From Planctomycetota bacterium (lineage in GTDB: Bacteria > Planctomycetota > UBA1135): DNA of 64,000 bases. The stretch is from positions 180,760-244,759 of the forward strand of contig JAQBXR010000001.1 in NCBI GenBank assembly GCA_027623295.1. Direction: 5' to 3'. The position numbers and the translations under genes are program-made. Below the pieces are notes generated by a model that ran no database searches, was not told where the DNA came from, and worked only from the letters and a program-made list of their open reading frames with translations. Below are positions 43,787-53,755 of this stretch, piece by piece. Positions within the stretch are counted from its first letter, which is position 1. Every line of letters starts with the position of its first letter.

Positions 43787-46700
43787 ATGGAATCCGTGAA
43801 TCAACCGAAAAGGATGCGTCTCCTCACCCGAATCTCTGCCCTCGGGCTTTTGGCCGCCACCGTCGTTAGTGGAAGCTGTCTTTCTGCTTCGAACTCTGGT
43901 GGAGGTCTAGGAGGAAATACAAAAAGCTCCCTTGGCCTGTTCTTGGAGAACCTCACTTGGGGTCGCCTGGTGGATGTCCGCGACTCTAGCGGCATCCTGG
44001 TGGAGTCAGATGTACTCATCAACCACCTGATTGAGTCCGATGGCGTGAATTTTTCGATCACCAATAATCCGGTGAACCAGAAGGAAACGCTTACTATTTT
44101 GCGTACTGCAGGTTCGGCTTCCTTTATTGCTTTGTTAAGCACTGCGGAGTCCAACTTGGAGCCGATTGTAGATAAAGCTGCAACCTCTGCACCTCCGTTT
44201 ACCGAGCTTGCACGGAACGCCACGGTGCGCCTGCAGTTCTCAGAGCAGATTGATCCAAGCTCAGTGGACTTCACTACGGTGCAAGTCTTTACTGGCAACC
44301 CACCGTTGCTAGGTTTTACTGGCCGCTATATCGTGAAGAACGACGCTGGCCTGGACAAAGGCTTTGTCTTCTTCGATACCACCGTTTCCGCAACGGAAGC
44401 TGCTGCGGAGTTTATTCCACAGAACGCAGTGGGTTTGCCGGCATCTCCAGACTCGGTGAATGCGAACTTTGCGATTCGCATTCCGACTCAACCAGATCCG
44501 TTGATTGGACAGCCCAAAGTACTGCGCAGCCTAAACGGCAAGCTCACCCCGTCTGTGCAGGACTTGGCAACCGAGCCTTTCGAGACCACGGGTGTTTCAA
44601 ATACCTTGGTACGCGCAGCGCGTACCGGAAACAACCTAGATGACTTCAACGGTTTCCTGCTCGACAACACTCCGCCAAGCCTTTTGGCGGTTAAGAACGC
44701 CACGATTAACACGATCAGTTCTGTAACCGGCTCTGTGGTGGACTTTCTTTACACCATCGACCTCGCAGTTTGTAAGCCAATGACGCCAAAGGTCGGCGAC
44801 ATTTTCGAAGTTGGAGCAGGCTTGCTATTGGTGACCGATGTCTTGAATAGCGGAGACCCAAACAACTTCTCGGTTCGTGCAACTCTGGAAGCCGCAGAGG
44901 GCTCCATCGTTGCTGGTGCGACTTCCCTTTCTGCGCGTTACACCACGGCATACACCCCACAAGATGCTCTTGTTCAAGCGTGTTACTTGGAGTTCCAGCC
45001 TCCAATCGCTCAGCTCTCTGGTGCGGGCATTATTGACATTAGCGATGCGTCTTCTGTAACCATTCGCTTTGACGAGCCCATCAATACGGGCTCTATGCGT
45101 TCGATGAGCACCTTCGTAATCGTCAACCCAGATGCAGCGGCAGTGGGTGGCATTAACGAAGACGTTGAAATCGAGGCTGCCTGGTATCGCCAGGTGAACA
45201 CGAGTGAAACCACCGCCGACTTCATTGATCGTCAGCGTGGTTACGACTTCCGTGCGATTACCGCCGGAGCAGATGCTTTGTCTGAGTTCAGCGGTCGCCT
45301 GTGTTTTGGCCCAATCGAAGCCACTGACGGCAACCGTCAGTTCTCCCTCACGCCATCCTTTGGTTGGGTTTCGCCGAGTACTTCCGGCGCTGGTGAGGCT
45401 TACGTGGTCGCACTGCGAGGTGGAGTGACCGGCATCTTAGATCTGTCTGGCAACCCACTTGCTGTGGAAGGCTTCGTTGCTGGAAATGGTCAGGCTGGAG
45501 AGAGCAATGAGCAAGATGTAAAACTGGTTGTAAACCACGACACCTTTGGGAGCCTTGGAAACTACCTGTTCTGGAATGGAAACTCTTTGGACGAAAACGG
45601 TGACGGTCAAGCGGAATGGGCTGGCAACCTTCAGTTGATGCCCAATGGCCTCACTGGCCGATTCCCTTCGCGTTTCTCCCGTGCTGCAGACTCTTCCAGC
45701 CCGGCCATGTCCAATCGCTTGTTGGGTACCCCAGTAACCGAGCCACTAAACCCAGCCGGGGCAGTGGTCATGAGCGCCTTCCGTCCTCAAGAATTCGGTT
45801 TCTCTTATGGAGACGCAACCGAGTACAACATGACTGTGGAAGGATTTAACTGGTCACCAAACGCAGGTGTGGTTTTCGACGAGTCCTTCGAGGACATCTC
45901 ACTGTCTTTGTCGACGGCGGGGTTCTTGCCAGACGAGTTTCTGATTCCACCACCGAACCAAATCGTCATGTTTCCTGAATCCGGACTGACCATTTCCGGT
46001 TTCGATGACAACATTCTTGGGTTCACCCTAGATGGGTCTTCTGGAATCGATGAGATTGAAGTCTTCCGCAACAAATACGTTGCAAATGGAATCGAGTTGT
46101 TCACCAACAACGGCACGCCTTACATGCCATGGCCAGACTTCACTGCGAATTACGTTTGGCGCGATACCGCCATCCCGCAAACCTTCCTCGGTACGCATGT
46201 CAACTCTGCAGGTGCACCGAACCAGCAGTACGTCACCGATAACACCATCATCTTCGGCTGGGCACCAGAAGCCGCGCCATCAGTATCCTTGCCGCTTTTG
46301 GCTCGCTTCCGTGTTTTCCCACAGAGTAACCGTCTCGGCTTTAACAGCTTTTCGGTAACCCAAATGATTCCAAACCGGAGTCCAATGGTGAACTTCCGCA
46401 TTTGGTCTTCTGGCGGACAAGATGGATCAGGTATCTGGCACCAGATTCAACCAGATAACTCTGCGCTCGGTGGAACCCGTCCGATTGGCGGCTTCGTTCC
46501 AGGAACCGGTAACCGGACCGATCTCGTGGGCGACGATCACATCTACTGGACTCAGGCAGACTTCGTAGTCGACACCTCACGGATATATTCGCACTGGTTC
46601 GACCTCGGTTCAGTTTTGCTCTTGGAGCAAGTCTCCGGCGTAGTTGTGGAGCCAGCGAACGAAAGTCAGCCCGTTGGAACTTCCATCGTGGTTGAGTTCC

Positions 46701-46972
46701 GAGGTTCTGCCTTGGTGACTCATGGTGCTGACCCAGATGTGAATCCTTCACCTTTGACCAACGCGGATACTCAACTTGATGCCCACGGCGACTTTATTGG
46801 TGGCTTTGGTTCTGTAAGTACTCCCTCCCTGTGGACTACTGACCTCACGGAATTGGAAGGCAACGGCTTCCGTTACATCCAAGTTCGTGTCACTTTCAAA
46901 TCAAATGCAGATCTAGGTCTGCGCCCTGAGCTGGATAGCTTGGGAATCATCTGGAGCGATGTTCAGCCATGA
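43787..46972 (+). CDS. Giant Ig-like lipoprotein A
   Basis: The ORF gives about 1061 residues from ATG 43787; ATG 43814 is also possible, and the track start 43697 adds an unlikely leader. A lipoprotein signal is clear (RLLTRISALGLLAATVVSGSC). Two segments resemble bacterial Ig-like (Big_5) domains: VRLQFSEQIDPSSVDFTTVQV and VTIRFDEPINTGSMRSMSTFVIV. Near the end come PWPDFTANYVWRDT, YSHWFDLG and a beta-sandwich-like FRYIQVRVTFKSN...RPELDSLGIIW. It is a paralogue of the next gene, whose ATG overlaps this stop (ATGA). The function is unknown; presumably it lies on the outer membrane surface. Confidence 0.8.
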   Translation: MESVNQPKRMRLLTRISALGLLAATVVSGSCLSASNSGGGLGGNTKSSLGLFLENLTWGRLVDVRDSSGILVESDVLINHLIESDGVNFSITNNPVNQKETLTILRTAGSASFIALLSTAESNLEPIVDKAATSAPPFTELARNATVRLQFSEQIDPSSVDFTTVQVFTGNPPLLGFTGRYIVKNDAGLDKGFVFFDTTVSATEAAAEFIPQNAVGLPASPDSVNANFAIRIPTQPDPLIGQPKVLRSLNGKLTPSVQDLATEPFETTGVSNTLVRAARTGNNLDDFNGFLLDNTPPSLLAVKNATINTISSVTGSVVDFLYTIDLAVCKPMTPKVGDIFEVGAGLLLVTDVLNSGDPNNFSVRATLEAAEGSIVAGATSLSARYTTAYTPQDALVQACYLEFQPPIAQLSGAGIIDISDASSVTIRFDEPINTGSMRSMSTFVIVNPDAAAVGGINEDVEIEAAWYRQVNTSETTADFIDRQRGYDFRAITAGADALSEFSGRLCFGPIEATDGNRQFSLTPSFGWVSPSTSGAGEAYVVALRGGVTGILDLSGNPLAVEGFVAGNGQAGESNEQDVKLVVNHDTFGSLGNYLFWNGNSLDENGDGQAEWAGNLQLMPNGLTGRFPSRFSRAADSSSPAMSNRLLGTPVTEPLNPAGAVVMSAFRPQEFGFSYGDATEYNMTVEGFNWSPNAGVVFDESFEDISLSLSTAGFLPDEFLIPPPNQIVMFPESGLTISGFDDNILGFTLDGSSGIDEIEVFRNKYVANGIELFTNNGTPYMPWPDFTANYVWRDTAIPQTFLGTHVNSAGAPNQQYVTDNTIIFGWAPEAAPSVSLPLLARFRVFPQSNRLGFNSFSVTQMIPNRSPMVNFRIWSSGGQDGSGIWHQIQPDNSALGGTRPIGGFVPGTGNRTDLVGDDHIYWTQADFVVDTSRIYSHWFDLGSVLLLEQVSGVVVEPANESQPVGTSIVVEFRGSALVTHGADPDVNPSPLTNADTQLDAHGDFIGGFGSVSTPSLWTTDLTELEGNGFRYIQVRVTFKSNADLGLRPELDSLGIIWSDVQP

Positions 46973-49900
46973 TTCAATTTCCAACCTCAATTACGCGCTT
47001 TCTCGTCCTTGCGACTCTTGCGCTTCCAACCCTAACCCTTGCCAGTTGTGGAGCTGATGGGACTGGAATCGGTGCCGGCAACGGAACTGGTGCAGGATCC
47101 GGAAAGGCTTCTCTGGCTCTTGAAGATATGCAATGGGGCCGCCTGGTAAATGTCTTTGACCTTAGCGGTGACCTGGTGCAAACCGACGTCGTGATTCGCG
47201 AAAGCGTTCAGTCCGACGGCATTCGGTACACTCTTAGCCAAAACCCAATCACGCAGGTTGAAATCCTGACGGTATTGTTAACGCAAGGCACCCCAGCATT
47301 CGAAGAGGCTTTGGCCGACGCGCGTTCTGGATTGACTTCTCTGCAAGCTAAGAGTTTCGACTCGCCCGGCCCGTTTACTAAGCTTGCCCGAAATGGTGCA
47401 ATCCGTTTGGTCTTTTCTGAATTTTTGGACCCCACAAGCGTTGACCGTCAAACCATTCAAGTTTTGGTGGGCAGCAGCGAAGAAAGCCTTTCCTCTTTGG
47501 AAGTGCGCTATGTCGTGAAGGAAAGTGTAGGCCAGAATGGAGAACCCGTTGGGGTCGTGATTTTGGACCCAACTATTTCTAAAATCGATTCGCAACAACT
47601 GGGCATTCCAGAAAATGGTATTGGCTTTCCCGAATCTGAAGACCAGGTAACTCCGAACATTAAGTTGCGGATCCCAACCAAGCTTAATCCTTTTATCAAC
47701 CAGACTCTGTTGTTGACCAATAAGGCTAAGACGCAAACCTTCGATGTAAACCGCAATGCTGCAGGGGACTCGATTACCGAACCCCATGAGTTTGCAGGTT
47801 TAGATCCAGTTGCTGTCCGGGCAGTTCGCACGGGAAATAATCTTGATGCATTCAACGGCTTCTTATCTGACACCTCAAAGCCATCTTTGATTGTGACTCA
47901 GCCAGCCACCATTGCCTCGGTGACCGAGGTGGGGCAGCAACGGAATCTTGTTTACGCAATGGACGTGCTTAGCTGCCGTCCAATGAGTCCAAAGGTGGGT
48001 GACGTATTTGAAGTGAGTGGGTCTTTGGTTCAGATTACTTCAGTCATCGATTCCTCTGACAACACCGCCTATGTAGTCCAAGGTGTTCTGCTGGCAGGTA
48101 CCCTTCCGGGAGGCAGCATCGGCGTTGCCGCGAACCTGACCACGCGTTATTCGGTGGCAGACGCCGCCGTGCAGTTGTGTTTCCTGACCATCACGCCACA
48201 ACCAACGAGGAATTTCCCGGCAGATGGAGTCGACCCCTTTGCCACAATTTCGGTGCGCTTTAGCGAGCCGATCGATGTGACGACTGTACGCTCTCTTGAT
48301 TCCATGGTTCTTTCGTCTGCTGACACTGGTGCAGCTTCTGACGATAACAACCGGGAGTGGGATTTGGCGTCCGGCGAAACGATCCCCGACTTCCTTGACC
48401 GCATTCCAGGCTTTGGATCTGGCGGAGGACCGGGTCGCATCATGTTTGGGCCATTACAAGCCTCGGGAGATGCTCAGGCCTTTACCCTCGCACCTTTGGC
48501 TGGCATTACCGATGCCTTTGGAGAAAGTGGGGCACTTCAGGTTTCGTTGGCCTTGCGAAACGGCCCCACCGGCATCCTTGACCTCGCCGGAAACGTGGTT
48601 GACTTTTCCAGTTTCGTTGCAGGACACTCTTCTCAGACTGGAGTGCAAATTTCCATGGCCTCGGGGCCCGTCCCAACCGACAAGTACTTTGCTCTACGTG
48701 GAAACGGAGTTGATGAAGATGGTGACCAAGCTCCAGAATATGCAGGTCAACTTGGCCCGATTGAAGGTGACGGAGTTTTGCGTGGTCGCGGGATCATTCG
48801 CTTTTCGCGTCAAGCTGACCAGACCAACCAGTTTGTTGGTCAGCGCCTGAAGTTCACTACGGGTCTCATGACGCCTCTTACACCCGCCGGTGCCGTACTC
48901 ATGACCTGTTACGGTTATCACCAGCTTGGGTTCGGCCTTTCTAGTGTGAGTGAGTTCAACCTCGACGTGGAGGGACTCAACTGGTCTCCATTTGATGGTG
49001 TGGTTGTCGATGATACTTTCGATCGCTACTCCGTCGCCTTGGCACACTCCAACCGCTTCCCAGACGATTTCATTAATGCTGGTTCGGGTTATCCACAGCA
49101 CCAGAACTCTGGCTTGAGGCGTTTGTCTGGAAATATCTTTGACGCCAACATTTACGGTTTTGGTCAAGACCCTGTGCTCTACGCGGACCTCGATGAAGTC
49201 ATCATGTTCGACACGAACTATGAGCTTTCTCTTGTGAACCGTTTTCAAACGCCTGGTGGCATTACCATGTACCCATGGCCAGATTTCGACACTACCTACA
49301 CTTGGCGCGACACTCACTTCCCACTGCCCAATGGCGGTACTTTAGAAGGCGGTAACTCAGTGGGCTCCGGGCCGACCAACCCAGGTGGCTATGGCGTACC
49401 ACCTTCCGTGGTTGGCGGAATTCCAACCTGGTTGAACGGTGATTATCCAAGCATTGCTTTGCCACTGCTTATGCGCTTCCGTTCTTACCCACGTGGCCAA
49501 GAGTTTGGCTTCAACGGCTTTCAAGTTCAAATCATGGTGGGCTCGTCCAATATTCCGGCCTTCCGCGTGTTCTCCTCGGGAGGGCGTGAGGCTGGTGGTA
49601 ATTGGAAATTGGTGCGCCCTGACCTTCCACCAGAAGGTACCGCGCCTAACGGTGGCTTCAACACCGTCACGGGAGTTGCCACCAATGGCTTTGGTCCTGA
49701 GCTCTACTGGGGGCAAGTTGACTTTGTCACCAAGGTGAGCAAGGTTTACACCCACTGGTTCGACTTTGGAGCAGACCTTGAAGGCATGTCTTCCCTGATC
49801 ATTGAGCCGACTGCGGCTCAAGCTAGTCCAGGAACCTCAGTGGAAGTACAGTTCCGTTCCACCGCCACGATGAACGACGCAGGTTGTGTCGGTTCTTCCC

Positions 49901-50115
49901 CTTTAAACGACGCAAGTTCATTCTTCGATGCCTACGGTGAATACGAAGGAACTTGTGCAACTCTTTCGAGCCCGTCTGATTGGTATTCCGACCCAGCCAA
50001 GCTCATCGATGATGGCCGCCAGTTCTTTCAGCTACGGTTCACTTTTGTGTCAAACATCGAGCAGGACCTGCTCGCTGAGCTTGACGCCTTTGGTTTCGCT
50101 TACACCACTCAATGA
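46969..50115 (+). CDS. Giant Ig-like lipoprotein B, tandem paralogue of A
   Basis: The product has 1048 residues with lipobox LTLASC (Cys27) and a Gly-rich tether (GADGTGIGAGNGTGAGSG). It matches protein A block by block: LEDMQWGRLVNVFDLSG (LENLTWGRLVDVRDSSG in A), IRLVFSEFLDPTSVDRQTIQV, AVRTGNNLDAFNGFL, ISVRFSEPIDVTTVRSLDSMVL, PWPDFDTTYTWRDT, YTHWFDFG and the C-terminal FFQLRFTFVSNIEQDLLAELDAFGFAY. Both ends use ATGA overlaps, so A-B-C are made from one transcript in fixed order. No enzymatic motif was recognised. Confidence 0.8.
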   Translation: MIQFPTSITRFLVLATLALPTLTLASCGADGTGIGAGNGTGAGSGKASLALEDMQWGRLVNVFDLSGDLVQTDVVIRESVQSDGIRYTLSQNPITQVEILTVLLTQGTPAFEEALADARSGLTSLQAKSFDSPGPFTKLARNGAIRLVFSEFLDPTSVDRQTIQVLVGSSEESLSSLEVRYVVKESVGQNGEPVGVVILDPTISKIDSQQLGIPENGIGFPESEDQVTPNIKLRIPTKLNPFINQTLLLTNKAKTQTFDVNRNAAGDSITEPHEFAGLDPVAVRAVRTGNNLDAFNGFLSDTSKPSLIVTQPATIASVTEVGQQRNLVYAMDVLSCRPMSPKVGDVFEVSGSLVQITSVIDSSDNTAYVVQGVLLAGTLPGGSIGVAANLTTRYSVADAAVQLCFLTITPQPTRNFPADGVDPFATISVRFSEPIDVTTVRSLDSMVLSSADTGAASDDNNREWDLASGETIPDFLDRIPGFGSGGGPGRIMFGPLQASGDAQAFTLAPLAGITDAFGESGALQVSLALRNGPTGILDLAGNVVDFSSFVAGHSSQTGVQISMASGPVPTDKYFALRGNGVDEDGDQAPEYAGQLGPIEGDGVLRGRGIIRFSRQADQTNQFVGQRLKFTTGLMTPLTPAGAVLMTCYGYHQLGFGLSSVSEFNLDVEGLNWSPFDGVVVDDTFDRYSVALAHSNRFPDDFINAGSGYPQHQNSGLRRLSGNIFDANIYGFGQDPVLYADLDEVIMFDTNYELSLVNRFQTPGGITMYPWPDFDTTYTWRDTHFPLPNGGTLEGGNSVGSGPTNPGGYGVPPSVVGGIPTWLNGDYPSIALPLLMRFRSYPRGQEFGFNGFQVQIMVGSSNIPAFRVFSSGGREAGGNWKLVRPDLPPEGTAPNGGFNTVTGVATNGFGPELYWGQVDFVTKVSKVYTHWFDFGADLEGMSSLIIEPTAAQASPGTSVEVQFRSTATMNDAGCVGSSPLNDASSFFDAYGEYEGTCATLSSPSDWYSDPAKLIDDGRQFFQLRFTFVSNIEQDLLAELDAFGFAYTTQ

Positions 50116-53100
50116 TGTCTCAAATCAAATCATCCCTGTTGCGTAGTGCCTTTGTTATCGGCGCAACACTGCTTCCCCTTTTTGTCGTCGGCTGTAAGAG
50201 TTCAGAAGCGTCCATTGGTCGCTTTGAGGTCTTAACCTCCAACGTCAGCACTGGGGATACATGGTTGCTTAACCGTCCCATTCAGCTCTTCTTCAACAAT
50301 GCGATTGATCCGAACTCGGTGAACTTCGCATCGGTGATTTTGCGCCCGACGGACCAAGCTAACTCTGGAAACCCTGTTACGGGTACCTTTGACCTAATCA
50401 CCGATGCCGAAGGCAACAAAAACTTCGGGATCCAATTCAACCCAGCCTGTCCAGACAACGTTGACAATAGTAACGGTGGCTTTATCCCTGGAAACTTTGG
50501 TTACGAATTAGTCCTTCCAACCGTAGGTGCCGGTGGGGCCGCTATTTTGCGCGACACTGCTGGCAACCAGTTGGCGATTGGGCTGACGCGTACCTTCCGT
50601 ACGCCTTCGGTGGGTGAATCCTTGTTTGCCGACACCATCGTGGGTCCTCCGCGTTTGGATTCTTTGGTGGTGCCGGACAGCCTTGGTCTGATTTCTCAGA
50701 ACGATTCCAATATCATTTTGAGCTTCAACCAGTCGGTGAACCCGGAGCCGATCAACCTTGCTCCAAATCGTATTTTCGTTCAATACTCAAATGCTGTTGG
50801 TGCTTTCCCTTTAAGCGGAAACATCATCCCTGGCGCTTTGTCGATTGTGAGTAACTGTGGCGATGGTGCCGTTTTGCATTTCGCCGTCAGCGGCGTGATG
50901 ATTCCAGGGCGCGACATTCGTGTGGTTCTCACATCCAACTTTGAAGATCTTGGTGGTAATACCAACTCTAGCTCGGTAGCGAGTGCGGCAGTTTCAGTTC
51001 CCACCATCGCTGAGTTTTATGCTGATGGTCCGTCTATCAATGAAGACGATGTCACCTTCGACGAGTATGCAGATTATTTTGCCAACTCCAATCGTCTCGA
51101 CCTCGATGCAAACTTGTCACAGCCTCCAGCTGCGGTTTCTTCTGGTTTTATTCAGGCTGATTTTCCCTTTCCGGGAACCCCAGTTGGAGTAAATCGCAAC
51201 TTCGTGGTCACTACCGGACAAGGTCTTATGCAGGTGGATACTTCTTCCACCACCCAAGTGACAGATGGCAATGGCAAGGTTTTCGATGTCGTGAATGGTG
51301 TTCTGAATGTGCACGACTTCAGGATTGAGGCCGGCGCAACTTTGCGTGCTTTGGGTAGCAACCCCTTGGTGGTCTATGTTTCTGGCGAGGCCATTTTGCT
51401 TGGCACCTTGGACGCAAGTGGCTTCAACGCTTCGGCCCCAGATGGTGCCGTGAACGCATGGGAACTTTCCGTACCCGGCGCCTTTGGCGTTTGTGGTGGC
51501 GGCAACGGCGGTGCCTCATCTCAGATCATTGATAATTTCACTGCACGTGGTGAATCGGGCCAGGGGGCCTTTGGGGTTGCTCTTGGTGGCGGTCAAGGTG
51601 GAGAAGGCGGATACCAACAGGACCGCGCTCCAGCCTTGAGTGGAACTTTAGTGGATTCTGCTTCCCTCATCGCCGGAGGTGGTGCAGGTGGCGGATTCAG
51701 TGAAGGACGTACGGACTCGATTTTTTGGGATCGTTGGAGTTTGTTGGAAAACCCCAACACCTTTGATAATGCTGGTCCAGACCTTCGTGCTGACCGCCAC
51801 ACTATTTACAACGCAACGATTGATCCGGACACTGCCTTTTTGGGCGCTGAGGACGGATTGCGTGGTAGTGCTTTGGGCAATCAAATCGATCCAGCCGATC
51901 AAACAAGGATCGTTTCCCATGGTGTAGAAGGCTTCGAAGATCGTGCTCAAGACGGGCTTGATGGAACCGATTTTGATGCCGGAGGATTTGACCTGGCAGA
52001 AACTGGCGGAACCATTGGATTCCCATTCGGCAACCCAAGCCTTGGCCCAGATGGTGGTCTTGCTGGCCGTTCCATCTTTAATGATGCCGACGTCAGCAAT
52101 AACTTTTGGGGTCACCGCTTCGTTTGGGACGGCACTCCTGGAGTGGCACCCATCTTGACAACTGGTGAATTGAGTGCTCCAGCGGCTGGTTCCGGTGGCG
52201 GAGGAAGTGGAGACATGCAAACCATCTTCCGCTTCGACCTCGATTTTGACACCTACCCAGACACCGTGAACATGTTGTTCCCTGACCCGAACTTCACCGG
52301 TGGTGGTTATACCGCACGTTACTTCCGCGGCGCTTCTGGCGGTGGTGGTGGTGGCCAAGTTCAATTGATGTGTCTCGGTCCAATCACCTTGGGTCCCGCA
52401 GCGATTCTCAAGGTCAATGGTGGCGCCGGCAACGGTGGTGACTCAACCGCAGACGGTGGTGCATTTGCCACGACTTCTCAGGTCTCCGGATCGGGTGGTG
52501 GGTCTGGTGGTCATCTTGTCATGCACTCTGCATCGGGACTGAATCTCAGTCTCATCGATGTAGGTACTGCGGGCGACCCTGGAGTTCCTGCGACCTTCTT
52601 TGACTCCATTAACAACGCACACTCCATTCAAGCGATTGGTGGACGTCGCGGCTGGGCTGCGAGTCGTTTGCCGGTAGACGTTGGCTTCAGTGGGGAAGGC
52701 AACAGAGATGGCAACAGCTCCTTCATGGTGGGCCGCGGTGGTGCCGGTGCGAGTGGTTTGATTCAAATCCACGTGCCTAACCCGCTCACGGACATTACCT
52801 ATCACACCTCAGTGGACGCTGCCTTTAAGCAATACATCACCGATGAAGATCTTACCAACCCGGTGATTTCGGATCGTCAAGATGAAGTGCTTGGTGTTTA
52901 CGCCATTCCGGTTCCATTTACTTTGGTTCCTTTCTTCTCGCCAGAGTCTCAAGTGCAAAGCGTATGGGTGGACACTGGTTTGGCAGAACTGCGTAACCCA
53001 GCAAACGGAACTGGACCCTTCCCTGACTTCCTCGATGCGACCCTCGGGTTCGAAGGCATCGATCAAGCTACAGGGATGGTGCTAACTGGTGCTAACTTAG

Positions 53101-53678
53101 TGACGCCTGGTTCGATTGCTGGCTCAGACGCTGGTGCTGGCTCTGCAAGCTTCACCAACTTCACGGTGACCATTAGCAATCCATCGGCATCTTTTGGGGC
53201 AGATCTTCTGCGCAACCCAAACTTGCTTAACGGCTACGACATGGTTCCAGATGCCACGCAAGTGACTCCACAAACTTTCGAGATTGTGGATGCGGTTTAC
53301 ACTGCAAGCCCAGAGACTCTGGTGCTTACGACGCGCGTGTCGGATGGTCCGATGGCTTTGATTGCTTCTACCAATTGGGTTGTGCGGACGAAGTTCTTCC
53401 GTATTTCCACCACGGAAACGAAGGATCGTCTGCCTTCTTCGGCAAGTGTTCGCATTCAGTTCCAGGGCACGGAAGAAACCACACCAGGTTCCAACACCCC
53501 AGACTTGACTGCAATCACTGACTGGACAGGTGATGGAGTCACCACCATGAGTGATCTTCAAGGCAAGCGCTTTATTCGCTACCGCCTCACCTTTGACATC
53601 GACGCGCTGGATTCCGGCCCGACGGTAGATAAGGAGAAGCCAGGTGCTCAATACCTCAAGTTCCCTTGGAGTTGGTAG
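50112..53678 (+). CDS. Giant glycine-rich Ig-like lipoprotein C
   Basis: The product has 1188 residues with lipobox FVVGC (Cys28). The N-terminal third has two Big_5-like segments (IQLFFNNAIDPNSVNFASVIL and IILSFNQSVNPEPINLAPNRI). The middle holds many Gly-rich runs (GGGNGGAS, ALGGGQGGEGG, AGGGAGGGF, SGGGGGGQVQLMCLGPITLGP) separated by short beta-type motifs such as FRIEAGATLRALGSNPLVVYVSG, suggesting a repetitive beta solenoid. It ends with a module like that of A and B (KRFIRYRLTFDIDALDSG). It is a paralogue of the product at 60801. A terminator follows. Confidence 0.8.
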   Translation: MMSQIKSSLLRSAFVIGATLLPLFVVGCKSSEASIGRFEVLTSNVSTGDTWLLNRPIQLFFNNAIDPNSVNFASVILRPTDQANSGNPVTGTFDLITDAEGNKNFGIQFNPACPDNVDNSNGGFIPGNFGYELVLPTVGAGGAAILRDTAGNQLAIGLTRTFRTPSVGESLFADTIVGPPRLDSLVVPDSLGLISQNDSNIILSFNQSVNPEPINLAPNRIFVQYSNAVGAFPLSGNIIPGALSIVSNCGDGAVLHFAVSGVMIPGRDIRVVLTSNFEDLGGNTNSSSVASAAVSVPTIAEFYADGPSINEDDVTFDEYADYFANSNRLDLDANLSQPPAAVSSGFIQADFPFPGTPVGVNRNFVVTTGQGLMQVDTSSTTQVTDGNGKVFDVVNGVLNVHDFRIEAGATLRALGSNPLVVYVSGEAILLGTLDASGFNASAPDGAVNAWELSVPGAFGVCGGGNGGASSQIIDNFTARGESGQGAFGVALGGGQGGEGGYQQDRAPALSGTLVDSASLIAGGGAGGGFSEGRTDSIFWDRWSLLENPNTFDNAGPDLRADRHTIYNATIDPDTAFLGAEDGLRGSALGNQIDPADQTRIVSHGVEGFEDRAQDGLDGTDFDAGGFDLAETGGTIGFPFGNPSLGPDGGLAGRSIFNDADVSNNFWGHRFVWDGTPGVAPILTTGELSAPAAGSGGGGSGDMQTIFRFDLDFDTYPDTVNMLFPDPNFTGGGYTARYFRGASGGGGGGQVQLMCLGPITLGPAAILKVNGGAGNGGDSTADGGAFATTSQVSGSGGGSGGHLVMHSASGLNLSLIDVGTAGDPGVPATFFDSINNAHSIQAIGGRRGWAASRLPVDVGFSGEGNRDGNSSFMVGRGGAGASGLIQIHVPNPLTDITYHTSVDAAFKQYITDEDLTNPVISDRQDEVLGVYAIPVPFTLVPFFSPESQVQSVWVDTGLAELRNPANGTGPFPDFLDATLGFEGIDQATGMVLTGANLVTPGSIAGSDAGAGSASFTNFTVTISNPSASFGADLLRNPNLLNGYDMVPDATQVTPQTFEIVDAVYTASPETLVLTTRVSDGPMALIASTNWVVRTKFFRISTTETKDRLPSSASVRIQFQGTEETTPGSNTPDLTAITDWTGDGVTTMSDLQGKRFIRYRLTFDIDALDSGPTVDKEKPGAQYLKFPWSW

Positions 53679-53694
53679 AGCGGTTCCATTAACG

Positions 53695-53735
53695 AAACCC
53701 CTCGTCATCTTTGGATGGCGAGGGGTTTTCCTTTT
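53695..53735 (+). terminator. Rho-independent terminator after lipoprotein operon A-B-C
   Basis: AAACCCCTCG and CGAGGGGTTT pair, with an inner CATC/GATG stem and loop TTTG, followed by TTTTCCTTTT. It ends the three-gene lipoprotein operon. Confidence 0.87.
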
Positions 53736-53755
53736 GCTGCGCTATGCTGTAAACG

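Noticed and set aside
51480-52530. Gly-rich repeats as evidence of PE-PGRS-type or collagen-like proteins
   Set aside because: The glycine runs are irregular, lack GXY periodicity and sit in a lipoprotein with Ig-like domains.
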